DNA of 37,002 nucleotides from an uncultured Clostridia bacterium (GTDB taxonomy: Bacteria > Bacillota > Clostridia > Oscillospirales > Ruminococcaceae). The position numbers and the translations under genes are program-made. Under the pieces are notes generated by a model that saw only the letters and a list, made by a program, of their open reading frames with translations, was not told the origin of the DNA and searched no databases. Where the stretch lies: positions 1 through 37,002 of the forward strand of contig CANPWL010000018.1 of assembly GCA_947584375.1 (NCBI GenBank), in the 5' to 3' direction. Below are positions 1 to 8,335 of this stretch, piece by piece (within the stretch, counting starts at the first letter, position 1; every line of letters begins with the position of its first letter).

Positions 1-58
1 ATTTTTTCATCATAGCAGGAGCTACGCTGCTAACATACTCGTCTTTAAGTCTAGCCAT
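1..58 (-). CDS. rplE: 50S ribosomal protein L5, N-terminal fragment
   Basis: Only the first 19 codons lie in the window; the gene continues beyond base 1. The readable N-terminus, MARLKDEYVSSVAPAMMKK, matches the usual opening of L5, the protein that binds 5S rRNA and helps form the central protuberance of the large subunit. A strong AGGAGG-type ribosome binding site sits just upstream (about 65-71), between this start and the rplX stop. It follows rplX directly, as in most bacterial S10/spc ribosomal clusters. The identification rests on the short N-terminus and on position; both agree. Confidence 0.9.
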   Translation of the reverse strand, partial: MARLKDEYVSSVAPAMMKK

Positions 59-71
59 CGTTTACTCCTCC

Positions 72-395
72 TTAAAATTCTTCGCCGCAGTCTGCGTTTC
101 TGCAAACTCTTACTTTAGAACCGTCTTCCAAAATCTTATGTCCGATACGAGTCGGCTTACCGCATTTTGGACAAACAGCCTGAACCTTGCAAGCGTACAT
201 TGCAGCCTCAGCCTTGACAATTCCGCCTGCCTGACCCTGTCTTCTCGGCTTAACATGCTTTGTGCACATATTTACGCCTTCAATAATAACCTTTGACTCC
301 TTTGGGGATACAGCGAGTACCTTTCCCTTCTTGCCTCTCTCTTTTCCTGAAAGAACCACAACGGTGTCGCCGGTTTTAATGTGTAACTTATTCAT
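72..395 (-). CDS. rplX: 50S ribosomal protein L24
   Basis: L24 is an assembly initiator that binds 23S rRNA near the 5' end and lies close to the peptide exit. The N-terminal KOW segment ([19 protein letters not shown]) is clear. The C-terminal half has two Cys pairs, CPKCGKPTR and CRNADCG, which look like a zinc-binding form of the protein. I chose the ATG at 395 (MNKLHIK) because a GGAGGG site lies 6-7 bases upstream; a longer frame reaching 431 would run into the end of rplN. At 107 residues it has the normal family length. It lies 16 bases after rplN and is co-transcribed. Confidence 0.96.
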   Translation of the reverse strand: MNKLHIKTGDTVVVLSGKERGKKGKVLAVSPKESKVIIEGVNMCTKHVKPRRQGQAGGIVKAEAAMYACKVQAVCPKCGKPTRIGHKILEDGSKVRVCRNADCGEEF

Positions 396-411
396 TCTAA
401 ACCGCCCTCCA

Positions 412-780
412 TTATAATACTTCAGGAGCAAGAGATAAGATCTTCATATAGTTCTTATCACGAAGCTCTCTGGCAACCGGTCCAAAGATACGAGTACCTC
501 TTGGATTCTGATCTTCTTTTATAATTACAGCAGCGTTTTCATCGAAACGGATGTAGGTTCCATCCTCACGACGAAGACCCTTTGCTGAACGAACGATAAC
601 TGCTTTAACAACTTCGCCTTTTTTTACAACGCCGCCCGGTGTTGCTTTTTTAACAGAAGCAACGACAACGTCACCGATGTTTGCATATCTTCTGCGTGTT
701 CCGCCTAAGACTCTGATACACATAAGCTCTTTAGCTCCGGTATTATCAGCAACCTTTAGTGAAGTTTGCATTTGTATCAC
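412..780 (-). CDS. rplN: 50S ribosomal protein L14
   Basis: L14 binds 23S rRNA and forms part of an intersubunit bridge. The 122-residue product is full length, with the family signature near the N-terminus ([21 protein letters not shown]) shortened here to VADNTGAKE, and the [15 protein letters not shown] and [14 protein letters not shown] blocks. The start gives the usual MIQ opening. A gap of 71 bases separates it from rpsQ, one of the larger gaps in this operon, with a Shine-Dalgarno sequence close to the start. There is no sign of an internal promoter that I could defend. Confidence 0.97.
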   Translation of the reverse strand: MIQMQTSLKVADNTGAKELMCIRVLGGTRRRYANIGDVVVASVKKATPGGVVKKGEVVKAVIVRSAKGLRREDGTYIRFDENAAVIIKEDQNPRGTRIFGPVARELRDKNYMKILSLAPEVL

Positions 781-851
781 AGTGCGTTCCTCCTTTCAAT
801 CTTAAAAGGTCTAAATTAAGAGAATTTCTCTTTTCAACCTACTTACTATTA

Positions 852-1109
852 CTACTTAACTTCTTCCAGAACCTTAACCAAACGCCATCTCTTATCCTTA
901 GAAAGAGGACGGGTCTCCATAACCTCAACCACGTCGCCGATATTGCATACGTTATTCTCGTCATGAGCTTTAAGCTTTAAAGTTCTGTTAATAATTTTCT
1001 TATAAAGCGGATGTTGAACCTTATCTTCGATAGCGACAACGATTGTCTTATCCATCTTGTTAGAAACAACTTTTCCTACTCTTGTTTTTCTAAGATTTCT
1101 TTCGCTCAC
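852..1109 (-). CDS. rpsQ: 30S ribosomal protein S17
   Basis: S17 is a primary 16S rRNA binding protein with an OB fold. The 85-residue product shows the expected [19 protein letters not shown] opening and the [18 protein letters not shown] block that forms the last strands. Length is normal. It starts 18 bases after the rpmC stop, consistent with tight operon packing, and has a GAGGA-type binding site just before the ATG. Nothing unusual was seen. Confidence 0.97.
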   Translation of the reverse strand: MSERNLRKTRVGKVVSNKMDKTIVVAIEDKVQHPLYKKIINRTLKLKAHDENNVCNIGDVVEVMETRPLSKDKRWRLVKVLEEVK

Positions 1110-1127
1110 AGTTAATCCTCCTCTTAA

Positions 1128-1325
1128 TTATTCTTCGCTGGACTCTTGCTTACGAATGAATGTCTTAACACGAGCAATATCTCTCTTGACTGCCTTCATT
1201 CTCATAGGATTGTCAAGCTGATTGATAGCATGCTGAAAACGAAGGTTAAACAGTTCCTGCTTTAACTCCGCTAATTTTTCGTTAAGCTCCTGCGCTGATA
1301 AATCTCTGATTTCACTTGCTTTCAT
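1128..1325 (-). CDS. rpmC: 50S ribosomal protein L29
   Basis: L29 is a small two-helix protein at the polypeptide exit, near the docking site for trigger factor and SRP. The 65-residue product carries the typical SAQELNEKLAELKQELFNLR helix and the RDIARVKTFIRKQ helix. Its ATG overlaps the rplP stop codon in a TAATG arrangement, so translation is probably coupled to rplP. Length and order are normal for the S10 operon. Confidence 0.97.
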   Translation of the reverse strand: MKASEIRDLSAQELNEKLAELKQELFNLRFQHAINQLDNPMRMKAVKRDIARVKTFIRKQESSEE

Positions 1326-1756
1326 TATTGCTCACCACCCGTTTCTTGAGTTTCTTTAGCTATAAACTTACACTTTATCGGAAGCTTGTGCGATGCAAGA
1401 CGCATAGCCTCTCTTGCAATCTCCTCCGAAACGCCTTCTATCTCAAACATAACTCTTCCGGGCTTAACAACCGCTACCCAATACTCGGGAGCTCCTTTAC
1501 CTTTACCCATACGAGTTTCCAAAGGCTTCTTTGTAACAGGCTTATCCGGGAAAATCTTAATCCAAACCTGTCCGCCACGCTTGATGTATCTTGTCATAGC
1601 GATACGGGCTGACTCTATCTGGTTTGAAGTGATCCATGCAGGCTCAAGAGCCTGTAAACCGTAATCACCGTTTGTTACCTTATTTCCGCGGTACGCCTTA
1701 CCTGTCATGCGTCCTCTGTGCTGTTTACGATGTTTTACTCTCTTTGGAAGTAGCAT
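1325..1756 (-). CDS. rplP: 50S ribosomal protein L16
   Basis: L16 contacts the A site tRNA elbow and organises the central part of the large subunit. The 143-residue product opens with [17 protein letters not shown], the canonical L16 start, and keeps the [17 protein letters not shown] block near residue 85-100. Both ends are coupled: its ATG overlaps the rpsC stop, and its stop overlaps the rpmC start, each as TAATG. This makes rpsC-rplP-rpmC a translationally linked trio. Nothing is missing. Confidence 0.97.
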   Translation of the reverse strand: MLLPKRVKHRKQHRGRMTGKAYRGNKVTNGDYGLQALEPAWITSNQIESARIAMTRYIKRGGQVWIKIFPDKPVTKKPLETRMGKGKGAPEYWVAVVKPGRVMFEIEGVSEEIAREAMRLASHKLPIKCKFIAKETQETGGEQ

Positions 1757-2523
1757 TATTCGTTACCTCCTTCTTTTTTCTCGTTTCTCGGTCTTGCACT
1801 GCGGCGTCTTGGTCTTTCGTCGCCGTTGCCTCTGCTGCGGCGTCTTCTTTCAGGTCTGTCCTTTGTCTCTCTCTTTTGAGTTTCAGGAACCTCGCCCTTC
1901 AAAACCTCTCCGCGATAGATCCAGACTTTAACTCCGATTTTTCCGTAAGTTGTGTCTGCCTCAGCAAAACCGTAATCAATATCAGCTCTGATAGTTTGCA
2001 GAGGGATAGTACCCTCGTGATAACTCTCAGCTCTTGCGATTTCTGCGCCGCCCAGACGTCCCGAGCATCTTGTCTTGATACCCTTTGCTCCGAACTTCAT
2101 TGCTCTGCCGATAGTCTGCTTCATTGCTCTCCTGAAAGAAATTCTGTTCTCAAGGTCCAAAGCAATTCTTTCAGCAACAAGCTGTGCATTCAAGTCAGGC
2201 TGTCTAACCTCAATAATATTTATCGCAACCGACTTGTTTATCATTTTTTCGATTTTCTGACGAAGCTTCTCAATAGTAGCTCCCTTTTGTCCGATCACCA
2301 TTCCCGGCTTTGCGCAGTGAATGTGGATCTTTACTTTATCTGCAAATCTCTCAATCTCGATACGTGGAACACCTGCTGAATATAAGGTCTTTTTGATATA
2401 ATTTCTGACCTTATGGTCTTCTACAAGTGTATCGCCGAAAGTTGATTTATTCGCAAACCAACGGGAATCCCAATCTTTGATTACTCCGACACGATATCCA
2501 TGTGGGTTTACTTTCTGGCCCAT
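1756..2523 (-). CDS. rpsC: 30S ribosomal protein S3 with a long basic C-terminal tail
   Basis: S3 sits at the mRNA entry channel of the small subunit. The product opens [14 protein letters not shown] and has the type II KH domain with its GxxG loop ([13 protein letters not shown]), followed by the C-terminal S3 domain ([12 protein letters not shown] and [10 protein letters not shown]). At 255 residues it is longer than the roughly 210-220 residues usual in Firmicutes. The extra part, about the last 38 residues, is rich in Arg, Lys and Glu and looks disordered. The body of the protein is intact, so the tail is an addition and not a frameshift. Its stop codon overlaps the rplP start. Confidence 0.97.
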   Translation of the reverse strand: MGQKVNPHGYRVGVIKDWDSRWFANKSTFGDTLVEDHKVRNYIKKTLYSAGVPRIEIERFADKVKIHIHCAKPGMVIGQKGATIEKLRQKIEKMINKSVAINIIEVRQPDLNAQLVAERIALDLENRISFRRAMKQTIGRAMKFGAKGIKTRCSGRLGGAEIARAESYHEGTIPLQTIRADIDYGFAEADTTYGKIGVKVWIYRGEVLKGEVPETQKRETKDRPERRRRSRGNGDERPRRRSARPRNEKKEGGNE

Positions 2524-2543
2524 AGTTTACCTCCTCTTTCAGC

Positions 2544-2879
2544 TTATTCCTTTTCTTTCAGAACCAAAGTAACATGAGATGTTCTCTTTAAGATTCTGAA
2601 AGCTCTGCCCTGTGCTCTTGGCATAATTCTCTTCAAAGTTCTTCCCGGACACACAAAACACTCAGCAACATAAAGATTATTTTTATCCATGCTGTGATTA
2701 TTTTCTGCGTTTGCAGCGGCCGACTTTAGAAGCTTTTCAAGATATTCACAGGCAGCTTTTGGTGTGTGCTTTAATGTTGCCATTGCAACATCATAATCCT
2801 TTCCTCTGATAAGGTCAAGAACTATCTGAACCTTTCGAGGAGCAATTCGAGCATCCTTTAATACAGCTCTTGCTTCCAT
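2544..2879 (-). CDS. rplV: 50S ribosomal protein L22
   Basis: L22 spans the large subunit and its beta hairpin lines the exit tunnel, where macrolide-resistance changes are known in the family. The 111-residue product has the family blocks [18 protein letters not shown] and the hairpin end [19 protein letters not shown]. The start is MEARAVLK with a GGAGGA-type site upstream. It is 20 bases from rpsC and 21 bases from rpsS, in the standard order. Confidence 0.97.
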   Translation of the reverse strand: MEARAVLKDARIAPRKVQIVLDLIRGKDYDVAMATLKHTPKAACEYLEKLLKSAAANAENNHSMDKNNLYVAECFVCPGRTLKRIMPRAQGRAFRILKRTSHVTLVLKEKE

Positions 2880-2900
2880 TTGAAATCCTCCTTTCGGCTG

Positions 2901-3182
2901 CTACTTACCGTTATTTGATAATTTTGAACCTGCATGCCCTTTGTATGTTCTTGTCGGTGCAAACTCACCAAGCTTATGTCCTACCATATCTTCGGTAACA
3001 TAAACAGGAACATGCTTGCGTCCGTCGTGAACTGCGAATGTATGGCCAACGAAATCAGGGAAAATCGTTGAAGCTCTGCTCCATGTCTTTAAGACTTTCT
3101 TTTCACCTGTCTCATTCATAGCCTTTACTCTTTTAAGTAGAACCTCTTGCACGAAAGGTCCCTTTTTAACACTTCTACCCAT
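2901..3182 (-). CDS. rpsS: 30S ribosomal protein S19
   Basis: S19 is in the head of the small subunit, paired with S13, and makes bridges to the large subunit. The 93-residue product opens [11 protein letters not shown] and contains [20 protein letters not shown] and [16 protein letters not shown] blocks typical of the family. Length is normal. It lies 18 bases after rplB. Confidence 0.97.
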   Translation of the reverse strand: MGRSVKKGPFVQEVLLKRVKAMNETGEKKVLKTWSRASTIFPDFVGHTFAVHDGRKHVPVYVTEDMVGHKLGEFAPTRTYKGHAGSKLSNNGK

Positions 3183-3200
3183 TATTCAGTTCTCCTTTCG

Positions 3201-4034
3201 TTATTTACCGTTTCTACGTTTTACGATAAACTTATCTGACCTGTTGTGTTTAGCACGGGTCTTGTAACCAAGAGTCGGTTTACCCCAAGGTGATACAGGT
3301 CCCGGACGTCCGACAGGCGACTTACCTTCACCACCGCCGTGAGGGTGGTCGTTAGGGTTCATAACAGAACCACGCACAGTAGGTCTCCAACCCATGTGAC
3401 GTTTTCTTCCGGCTTTACCGTAGTTTACGTTGCTGTGATCAATATTTGAAACCTGACCTATTGTAGCCATACAGTTGAGAGGAATATTTCTCATCTCTCC
3501 TGATGGCAGTCTTACAAGCGCATATCCGTTTTCCTTACCCATAAGCTGAGCCATATTTCCCGCACTGCGGACAAGCTGACCGCCTTTGCTGGGATAAAGC
3601 TCAATATTGTGAATGAAAGTACCAACCGGAATGTTTTGCATTTGACTTGCATTTCCGGGCTTGATGTCAACATCAGCGCCTGCACGAACAATATCTCCTA
3701 CCTCTAAACCGTTAGGTGCTAGAATGTATCTCTTTTCACCGTCTTCATATTTCAGAAGTGCAATGAATGCTGAACGGTTCGGGTCATATTCAAGAGTCAT
3801 AACCTCTGCGTTCATATCTAACTTATTTCTTTTAAAATCAATTATACGGTATTTTCTTCTTGTTCCGCCTCCTCTGTGGCGAACAGTAATTCTACCGTAG
3901 CTGTTTCTTCCGGAATTCTTCTTAACCGTCTGAAGCAAGCTTTTTTCCGGAGCAACCTTTGACAAGGAAGAATAATCAATTGTAGTCATACCTCTTCTTC
4001 CCGGAGTCGTAGGTTTATAGCTCTTTATTGCCAT
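3201..4034 (-). CDS. rplB: 50S ribosomal protein L2
   Basis: L2 is one of the most conserved large-subunit proteins, needed for subunit association and near the peptidyl transferase centre. The 277-residue product opens [17 protein letters not shown] and carries the diagnostic [18 protein letters not shown] stretch (about residue 227-244), which includes the conserved histidine, then [16 protein letters not shown]. Length is normal. The 97-base gap to rplW is the widest inside the part of the operon downstream of rplC; I see an AAGGAG-type binding site close to the start there, and no obvious promoter. Confidence 0.97.
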   Translation of the reverse strand: MAIKSYKPTTPGRRGMTTIDYSSLSKVAPEKSLLQTVKKNSGRNSYGRITVRHRGGGTRRKYRIIDFKRNKLDMNAEVMTLEYDPNRSAFIALLKYEDGEKRYILAPNGLEVGDIVRAGADVDIKPGNASQMQNIPVGTFIHNIELYPSKGGQLVRSAGNMAQLMGKENGYALVRLPSGEMRNIPLNCMATIGQVSNIDHSNVNYGKAGRKRHMGWRPTVRGSVMNPNDHPHGGGEGKSPVGRPGPVSPWGKPTLGYKTRAKHNRSDKFIVKRRNGK

Positions 4035-4131
4035 TTAAATTTCACTCCTTTGAAGTTTGTTTTGCGAGAGCCTTATTTCATCTCCCATACTTACGCTTCA
4101 CATGATCTGTAAAGCCTTTCGCCGAAGTTTA

Positions 4132-4428
4132 TTATACTAAGTTGTTGAAGAACTCGATGGTCTTCTCTCCTTCAGCAAGTGTAACGATTGCCTTTTTCCA
4201 TGAAGACGTTCTGCCTTCATACATACCCATTCTCTTTTTGCGGCCTCTGCAATTCATTGTATTTACCTTAACGACCCTAACTCCGAAAAGCTCTTCAACA
4301 GCCTTGGCAATTTCAATCTTATTTGCATCTTTAGCAACCTTAAATGTGTACTTATTAATCTCTAAGCCTTCCATAGAAGCCTCAGTGATAATTGGTTTTA
4401 AAATAATATCATGAGCAGTTTTTTCCAT
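4132..4428 (-). CDS. rplW: 50S ribosomal protein L23
   Basis: L23 lies at the exit tunnel and is the main docking point for trigger factor and SRP. The 98-residue product has the usual ILKPIITEASMEGLE opening and the VEELFGVRVVKVNTMNCRGR block with the basic loop that follows. Its ATG overlaps the rplD stop (TAATG on the coding strand), so it is probably translated by coupling. Order rplC-rplD-rplW-rplB is standard. Confidence 0.97.
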   Translation of the reverse strand: MEKTAHDIILKPIITEASMEGLEINKYTFKVAKDANKIEIAKAVEELFGVRVVKVNTMNCRGRKKRMGMYEGRTSSWKKAIVTLAEGEKTIEFFNNLV

Positions 4429-5051
4429 TATGCATAAACCTCCTCAATCTTATCAACGGCATCCTTAACAACAATGAACTTATCATAATTAAGAATGTCA
4501 TATACATTTAATGTGTTGACAAGAGTAGGCTTTACACCCGGGATATTTGAAAGGCTTTTAACTACCTTTAAATCAACCTCCGGCATAACAACAAGTGCCT
4601 TGCCCTCAACATTAAGCGCTTTTAGCATATCGATCATTGTCTTTGTCTTGAACTCATCGCATTTAATTGAGTCAACAACAACAATATCGTTATCTACTAC
4701 CTTTGAAGAAAGAGCAGACTTCATAGCAAGTCTCTTTTCCTTTTTATTTAACGAATAGCTATAATCTCTAGGTTTTGGACCCATTGCAATTCCGCCGTGA
4801 ACCCACTGCGGAGCTCTGATAGAACCTTGTCTTGCATGACCTGTACCCTTTTGTCTCCAAGGTTTTTTTCCGCCCCCTCTTACTTCTGAACGAGTAAGGG
4901 TAGACTGTGTACCCTGTCTTTGATTTGCAAGGTAATTAACAACCATTGCATGCATTATAGCTTTGTTAGGCTTGATTCCGAAAACAGAATCCTTCAGCTC
5001 AGCGGTAGCAACCTCTTTGCCTGTCATATCAAATACTGAAACCTTTGGCAT
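4428..5051 (-). CDS. rplD: 50S ribosomal protein L4
   Basis: L4 lines the exit tunnel; in gamma-proteobacteria it also represses its own S10 operon by binding the leader. The 207-residue product has the extended-loop signature [19 protein letters not shown] followed by the RAPQWVHGG block. Length is normal. It is interesting here because the S10 leader upstream of rpsJ contains a terminator, and L4 would be the natural candidate regulator; that link is inference only. The gap to rplC is 18 bases and the stop overlaps rplW. Confidence 0.97.
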   Translation of the reverse strand: MPKVSVFDMTGKEVATAELKDSVFGIKPNKAIMHAMVVNYLANQRQGTQSTLTRSEVRGGGKKPWRQKGTGHARQGSIRAPQWVHGGIAMGPKPRDYSYSLNKKEKRLAMKSALSSKVVDNDIVVVDSIKCDEFKTKTMIDMLKALNVEGKALVVMPEVDLKVVKSLSNIPGVKPTLVNTLNVYDILNYDKFIVVKDAVDKIEEVYA

Positions 5052-5069
5052 AATTACTTCCTCCTTCCA

Positions 5070-5705
5070 CTAAGCCTTCTTAACACAATCAACAACAGTA
5101 ACAGTACCGTTTTTAGGACCCGGAATAGCGCCCTTGATTGCAATAAGATTATTTTCTGCGTCTACCTTTACAACTTCAAGGTTCTGGATAGTAACTTTTT
5201 CGTTACCTAACTGTCCAGGCATTCCTTTTCCCTTGAAAATTCTTGATGGTGAAGAACAAGCTCCCATAGAGCCTGCGTGCCTGTGAACAGGACCCGTACC
5301 GTGCGACTCTTTAAGTCTTGCAAAGTTGTGACGCTTGATCGTTCCTGCAAAACCTTTACCTTTGCTGGTACCGCTTACATCAACGATGTCGCCCTCAGCA
5401 AAAGTATCTGCTTTTACAATATCGCCGACATTCAATGTATCAATGTCGTCAAGTCTGAATTCCTTTAAAGTTCTCTTCAAAGCAACGTCAGCCTTTTTAA
5501 AATGTCCCTGTAAAGGCTTATTTACCCTCTTAGCCCTGATGTCGCCGAATCCAAGCTGAACAGCATTATAGCCGTCATTTTCAACTGTTTTCTTCTGGAC
5601 AACAACGCAAGGACCTGCCTCTACAACTGTTACAGGGATAAACTTCCCTGTCTCGTCGAAAATCTGTGTCATACCGATTTTCTTACCGATGATTCCCTTT
5701 TGCAT
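5070..5705 (-). CDS. rplC: 50S ribosomal protein L3
   Basis: L3 is an early assembly protein whose extension reaches the peptidyl transferase centre. The 211-residue product opens [20 protein letters not shown] and has the conserved [18 protein letters not shown] and [15 protein letters not shown] blocks, including the glutamine that is methylated in some bacteria. Length is normal. It follows rpsJ after 98 bases and precedes rplD by 18. Confidence 0.97.
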   Translation of the reverse strand: MQKGIIGKKIGMTQIFDETGKFIPVTVVEAGPCVVVQKKTVENDGYNAVQLGFGDIRAKRVNKPLQGHFKKADVALKRTLKEFRLDDIDTLNVGDIVKADTFAEGDIVDVSGTSKGKGFAGTIKRHNFARLKESHGTGPVHRHAGSMGACSSPSRIFKGKGMPGQLGNEKVTIQNLEVVKVDAENNLIAIKGAIPGPKNGTVTVVDCVKKA

Positions 5706-5803
5706 TATTTTTCCTCCTAAATGGTTATTGGTTGAAATTAAATTTCAACATGACCTGCGTGAATACTGTTTTGAAATCGTACATTTACGATTTCCGTTGG
5801 AAA

Positions 5804-6118
5804 TTACTTGATTTCCATTACAATATCAACACCTGCAGGAAGGTCAAGACTTTGAAGTGCCGATGTAGTATCATTTGTCGGTCTAAGAACGTCAATCAAT
5901 CTCTTATGAGTTCTCATTTCAAACTGCTCACGGCTGTCTTTGTCCTTGTGAACAGCGCGAAGTATCGTAATAATTTCCTTGTCCGTCGGCAGAGGGATTG
6001 GTCCCGATACCTTAGCGCCCGAACGCTTTGCTGCTTCAACGATCTTTGCCGCTGCAGCGTCTACAACTGCGTGTTCATAGCCTTTGATTTTAATTCTGAT
6101 TCTTTCATTGACTGCCAC
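5804..6118 (-). CDS. rpsJ: 30S ribosomal protein S10 (NusE)
   Basis: S10 is a small-subunit head protein and, as NusE, links NusG to the ribosome or takes part in antitermination. The 104-residue product has the [20 protein letters not shown] opening, the [16 protein letters not shown] block and the [16 protein letters not shown] block, all typical. It is the first gene of the operon: upstream there is only a long leader and a promoter. An AGGAGG sequence at about 6126-6131 (coding strand reading) precedes the start. In many Firmicutes tuf or fusA lie just upstream; they do not here. Confidence 0.97.
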   Translation of the reverse strand: MAVNERIRIKIKGYEHAVVDAAAAKIVEAAKRSGAKVSGPIPLPTDKEIITILRAVHKDKDSREQFEMRTHKRLIDVLRPTNDTTSALQSLDLPAGVDIVMEIK

Positions 6119-6478
6119 TTAAATCGCCTCCTAATAATTTTGACTGGGGGCTGAAAGCCTTTAATTAATGTATAAAAGCTTTTCTGTAATTTTACACTGT
6201 ACCGTGTGTTCCGCGAAAGCCTGTTAAAAAAAGCCGAAAAACTAACGTGGTTTTTCGGTCGACATAACACAACGATAAATATTTCCTTATGCAAAAACAG
6301 ACTTAACATATTTAGCCTGCCCTTCGCAAGAAGCATAAAGCACATACCGTGTTCAGTATTACAGTCGCCCGGTTTAAAATCGGACATACTCTGCGAAAAT
6401 TACCCGGCAAACCGCCGGCAACCTTCCGCTTCATCGCATATCTGTTGCAGCCGCAATGCGGGAATTAACCGCAGTGCA
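6119..6478 (-). promoter_or_regulatory. Long structured leader of the S10 operon
   Basis: About 360 nt separate the predicted transcript start (near 6478) from the rpsJ ATG. The first part is markedly more GC-rich than other intergenic regions of this window and contains small hairpins, for example CCGC-ATT-GCGG, CCGGC-GGTTT-GCCGG and CTTC-TTGC-GAAG on the coding strand, then the terminator at 6226-6258. I found no convincing protein in it. It resembles a ribosomal-protein leader by layout, but I do not recognise it as a named family. Confidence 0.6.
6226..6258 (-). terminator. Intrinsic terminator inside the S10 leader (putative attenuator)
   Basis: On the coding (minus) strand a perfect 9-bp stem, CCGAAAAAC with GTTTTTCGG around a 7-nt loop, is followed by C and seven T residues. 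It lies about 220-250 nt after the predicted start and 108 nt before rpsJ, so every S10 operon transcript from that promoter must pass it. It could also be the end of a separate small RNA. Confidence 0.75.
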
Positions 6479-6484
6479 AGATAA

Positions 6485-6513
6485 ATTGTACCATTTATAT
6501 TCCACAAAAGCAA
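6485..6513 (-). promoter_or_regulatory. Promoter of the S10 operon
   Basis: On the minus strand TTGCTT (6513-6508) and TACAAT (6490-6485) are separated by 17 bases, with AT-rich sequence upstream. The predicted start is near 6478. Confidence 0.7.
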
Positions 6514-6650
6514 GCAAATTGAAAAAAATCAGATGTAGAAATTTTAGGCTGATTTATCCCTATTTTTATGCAAATTGCACAAACTGTATTTTTTACACCT
6601 TTTCAGCGACAAACTAAAACCAAACACTATACTTAAAGCTAGAAATTATG

Positions 6651-6718
6651 AAAAACAATAACTTATTGTTTTTTATATTCGGCAGTATGTTTAATTGAAA
6701 ACTTTCAGTCAATTAAAC
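6651..6718 (-). terminator. Two hairpins after the lipoprotein gene
   Basis: The first, 6689-6718, is a perfect 10-bp stem (GTTTAATTGA with TCAATTAAAC) about 10 bases beyond the stop of the minus-strand lipoprotein gene, without a good T-tract. The second, 6651-6673, is an 11-bp inverted repeat whose minus-strand 3' arm ends in TTTTT. Together they probably end that transcript. The remaining AT-rich stretch to 6513 shows nothing else I can name. Confidence 0.45.
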
Positions 6719-6727
6719 AAATTTTTA

Positions 6728-7420
6728 CTAAGTGTTATCATTCTTAGGTATCTCCACTGGATTTTCAATATCCTCAACAGCATTTTTTTCTGTGATTTCC
6801 ACTTTATATGAATGAGTAATCTTCTCTCCGTCACTGTCTATGAGTGTTTCCTCAGTGAAATACAATAACTCATTATCCTTATTAAAATAGAATTTTGCAA
6901 TAAAATCTGTTACTTTTCCCTCATCTGAAGCCGCCCCTATTTCATCAGGATCATAGTTATGTTCAACGCAGGTAATGCCGTTCTCTTCTGTAACAGATGA
7001 TTTCTCAACGGCATTGGCAGAAAAGATAATTAATCCCTCATTAGCCTGAGGATGAGTGGAATCACGGTTATAAGCCTGAAATTCCTTATCTCCCCTCTGT
7101 GTAAATGTATATTCGCCGTTTTCAGATGTGTAGCATTCATATCCGTTATTGTATTGAGCATAACTTTCGTCTTTATACTTTCCCTCATAGGCAAAGGTCA
7201 AAACATCCTTTTCATCATACTTAAATATAAAAGTCTGCTCAATCTCATTTGTTTTGGTATTTGTCATAATAACCTTTGCACTGTCTAGTTTTGTATATTC
7301 CTCTCTGGCATTTTTAACGAGCTCACTTCCTGCAACATCTTTTGTTCCGCAGCCTGAAAACAAAAAAACCGAAATTATAACTGCCCATATATTTAATAGT
7401 ATTATTTCCTTTTTTTTCAT
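6728..7420 (-). CDS. Predicted lipoprotein of unknown function
   Basis: A 230-residue secreted lipoprotein. The ATG at 7420 gives MKKKEIILLNIWAVIISVFL, a typical signal peptide, ending in the lipobox FSGC; an in-frame ATG at 7447 is possible but would place nine extra residues before the signal. The mature part is acidic and rich in Tyr and Thr, with repeated beta-like stretches (TNEIEQTFIFKYDEKDVLTF, then YECYTSENGEYTFTQ), and resembles in general shape the LolA/outer-membrane-carrier-like or DUF lipoproteins of clostridia, but I do not recognise a family. It probably sits outside the cytoplasmic membrane. It is monocistronic, with hairpins on both sides. The 7447 ATG lies in a palindrome (CCTTTGCA-A-TGCAAAGG). 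Confidence 0.75.
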   Translation of the reverse strand: MKKKEIILLNIWAVIISVFLFSGCGTKDVAGSELVKNAREEYTKLDSAKVIMTNTKTNEIEQTFIFKYDEKDVLTFAYEGKYKDESYAQYNNGYECYTSENGEYTFTQRGDKEFQAYNRDSTHPQANEGLIIFSANAVEKSSVTEENGITCVEHNYDPDEIGAASDEGKVTDFIAKFYFNKDNELLYFTEETLIDSDGEKITHSYKVEITEKNAVEDIENPVEIPKNDNT

Positions 7421-7558
7421 ATTGATCAAAATGCCTTTGCATTGCAAAGGTTCCCTTTCTTAGAACTTATCGCTGCACTTTTACAGCAACGACTAAATAA
7501 ATAGTTTGAATTTTTCACACTATTGCCCGAATTTTTAAATAAGATGTACAGAATAAAA

Positions 7559-7589
7559 TCGGGATGAAATCACGCTGACCTCATCCCGA
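7559..7589 (-). terminator. Terminator after the Ig-like gene
   Basis: A perfect 9-bp stem, TCGGGATGA with TCATCCCGA, with a 13-nt loop. On the minus strand it is followed by TTTTATT, fitting termination of the gene at 7608-8291. Confidence 0.8.
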
Positions 7590-7607
7590 AAAAATAATAT
7601 CTAAAAT

Positions 7608-8291
7608 TTAGTCATCATAATATCTGTTATTACGATTTACAACCTTTACCGTAAACGAAACGGATTTTCCTGTCTTCTTGTTTTTGCAAATTATTTTCGT
7701 CTTTCCGGTTGAAACTGCACGGAACTCCATATCATCACCGTAACGGTCATAGTCGTCAAACCGAACAACAGAAGTATTTTTAATAGTCCACTTCAAATGC
7801 CTGTTACTAACACCAGATGACTTTCTGACTTCTAAATCAAAATCTTCTCCTACCGGTATAGTGCGTGTTTTGGGTCCGACACGCTTAATAACTCTCTTTG
7901 CAGACGCTTTTTTTACAACTATTGTTGTATATGTTTTCTTATTAGTACCTCTGATTTTACAGCAAACTTTAGCCGTACCCTTTTTCAGTGCAATAAAGTC
8001 CTGCTCGTCGCCGTACCTGTCATAGTCTTCAAATTTTATTACGTTTTTCCCCTTAACAATAGACCATACAAGACTGTCATCATCTGCATAGTAGGGAGAA
8101 ACCTTTGCAAATAGTTCAAAATGCTGTCCTTTTTTTACTGTTTTCTTTTTAACGACCATTGAAACACCGGTAGGTCTTATATCGTCATAATCAGCAGATG
8201 TTGTCACCGAAAAAGACATACCGCTTAAAAGAATCGCAGCTATTAACAAAGAAATGATCGACTTTCCAATTTGTTTTCTCTTCTTTTTCAT
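7608..8291 (-). CDS. Secreted protein with two bacterial Ig-like domains
   Basis: A 227-residue protein with a signal peptide (basic start, hydrophobic residues about 11-30, likely cut after TTSA at 33). The rest consists of two beta-rich units of about 85-90 residues (roughly 43-127 and 134-218), resembling BIG_2 type Ig-like domains. Each carries the same motif: FEDYDRYGDEQDF at 87-99 and FDDYDRYGDDMEF at 178-190, exactly 91 residues apart. The acidic, Tyr-rich motif could bind calcium, but that is inference. There is no sorting signal or membrane anchor, so it is probably released or held by charge (it is very basic overall). A GGAGGG site precedes the ATG, and the gene lies 44 bases after yabR, so it may be read from that operon. 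Confidence 0.8.
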   Translation of the reverse strand: MKKKRKQIGKSIISLLIAAILLSGMSFSVTTSADYDDIRPTGVSMVVKKKTVKKGQHFELFAKVSPYYADDDSLVWSIVKGKNVIKFEDYDRYGDEQDFIALKKGTAKVCCKIRGTNKKTYTTIVVKKASAKRVIKRVGPKTRTIPVGEDFDLEVRKSSGVSNRHLKWTIKNTSVVRFDDYDRYGDDMEFRAVSTGKTKIICKNKKTGKSVSFTVKVVNRNNRYYDD

Positions 8292-8335
8292 AACAATCCC
8301 TCCGTTTTAAAATCATTAATGTATTGGACTTCCTA

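Noticed and set aside
1636-2379. A 247-codon open frame on the plus strand opposite rpsC and rplP
   Set aside because: It is antisense to two certain ribosomal genes, has low-complexity Ser/Leu/Cys-rich composition and no ribosome binding site.
6119-6478. 6S, SRP, tmRNA or RNase P RNA in the S10 leader
   Set aside because: I looked for the core conserved motifs of these RNAs by eye and found none.
6061-6484. Open frames on both strands in the S10 leader
   Set aside because: Neither has a ribosome binding site or a recognisable sequence, and the minus frame runs into rpsJ out of phase. The region is better explained as leader RNA.
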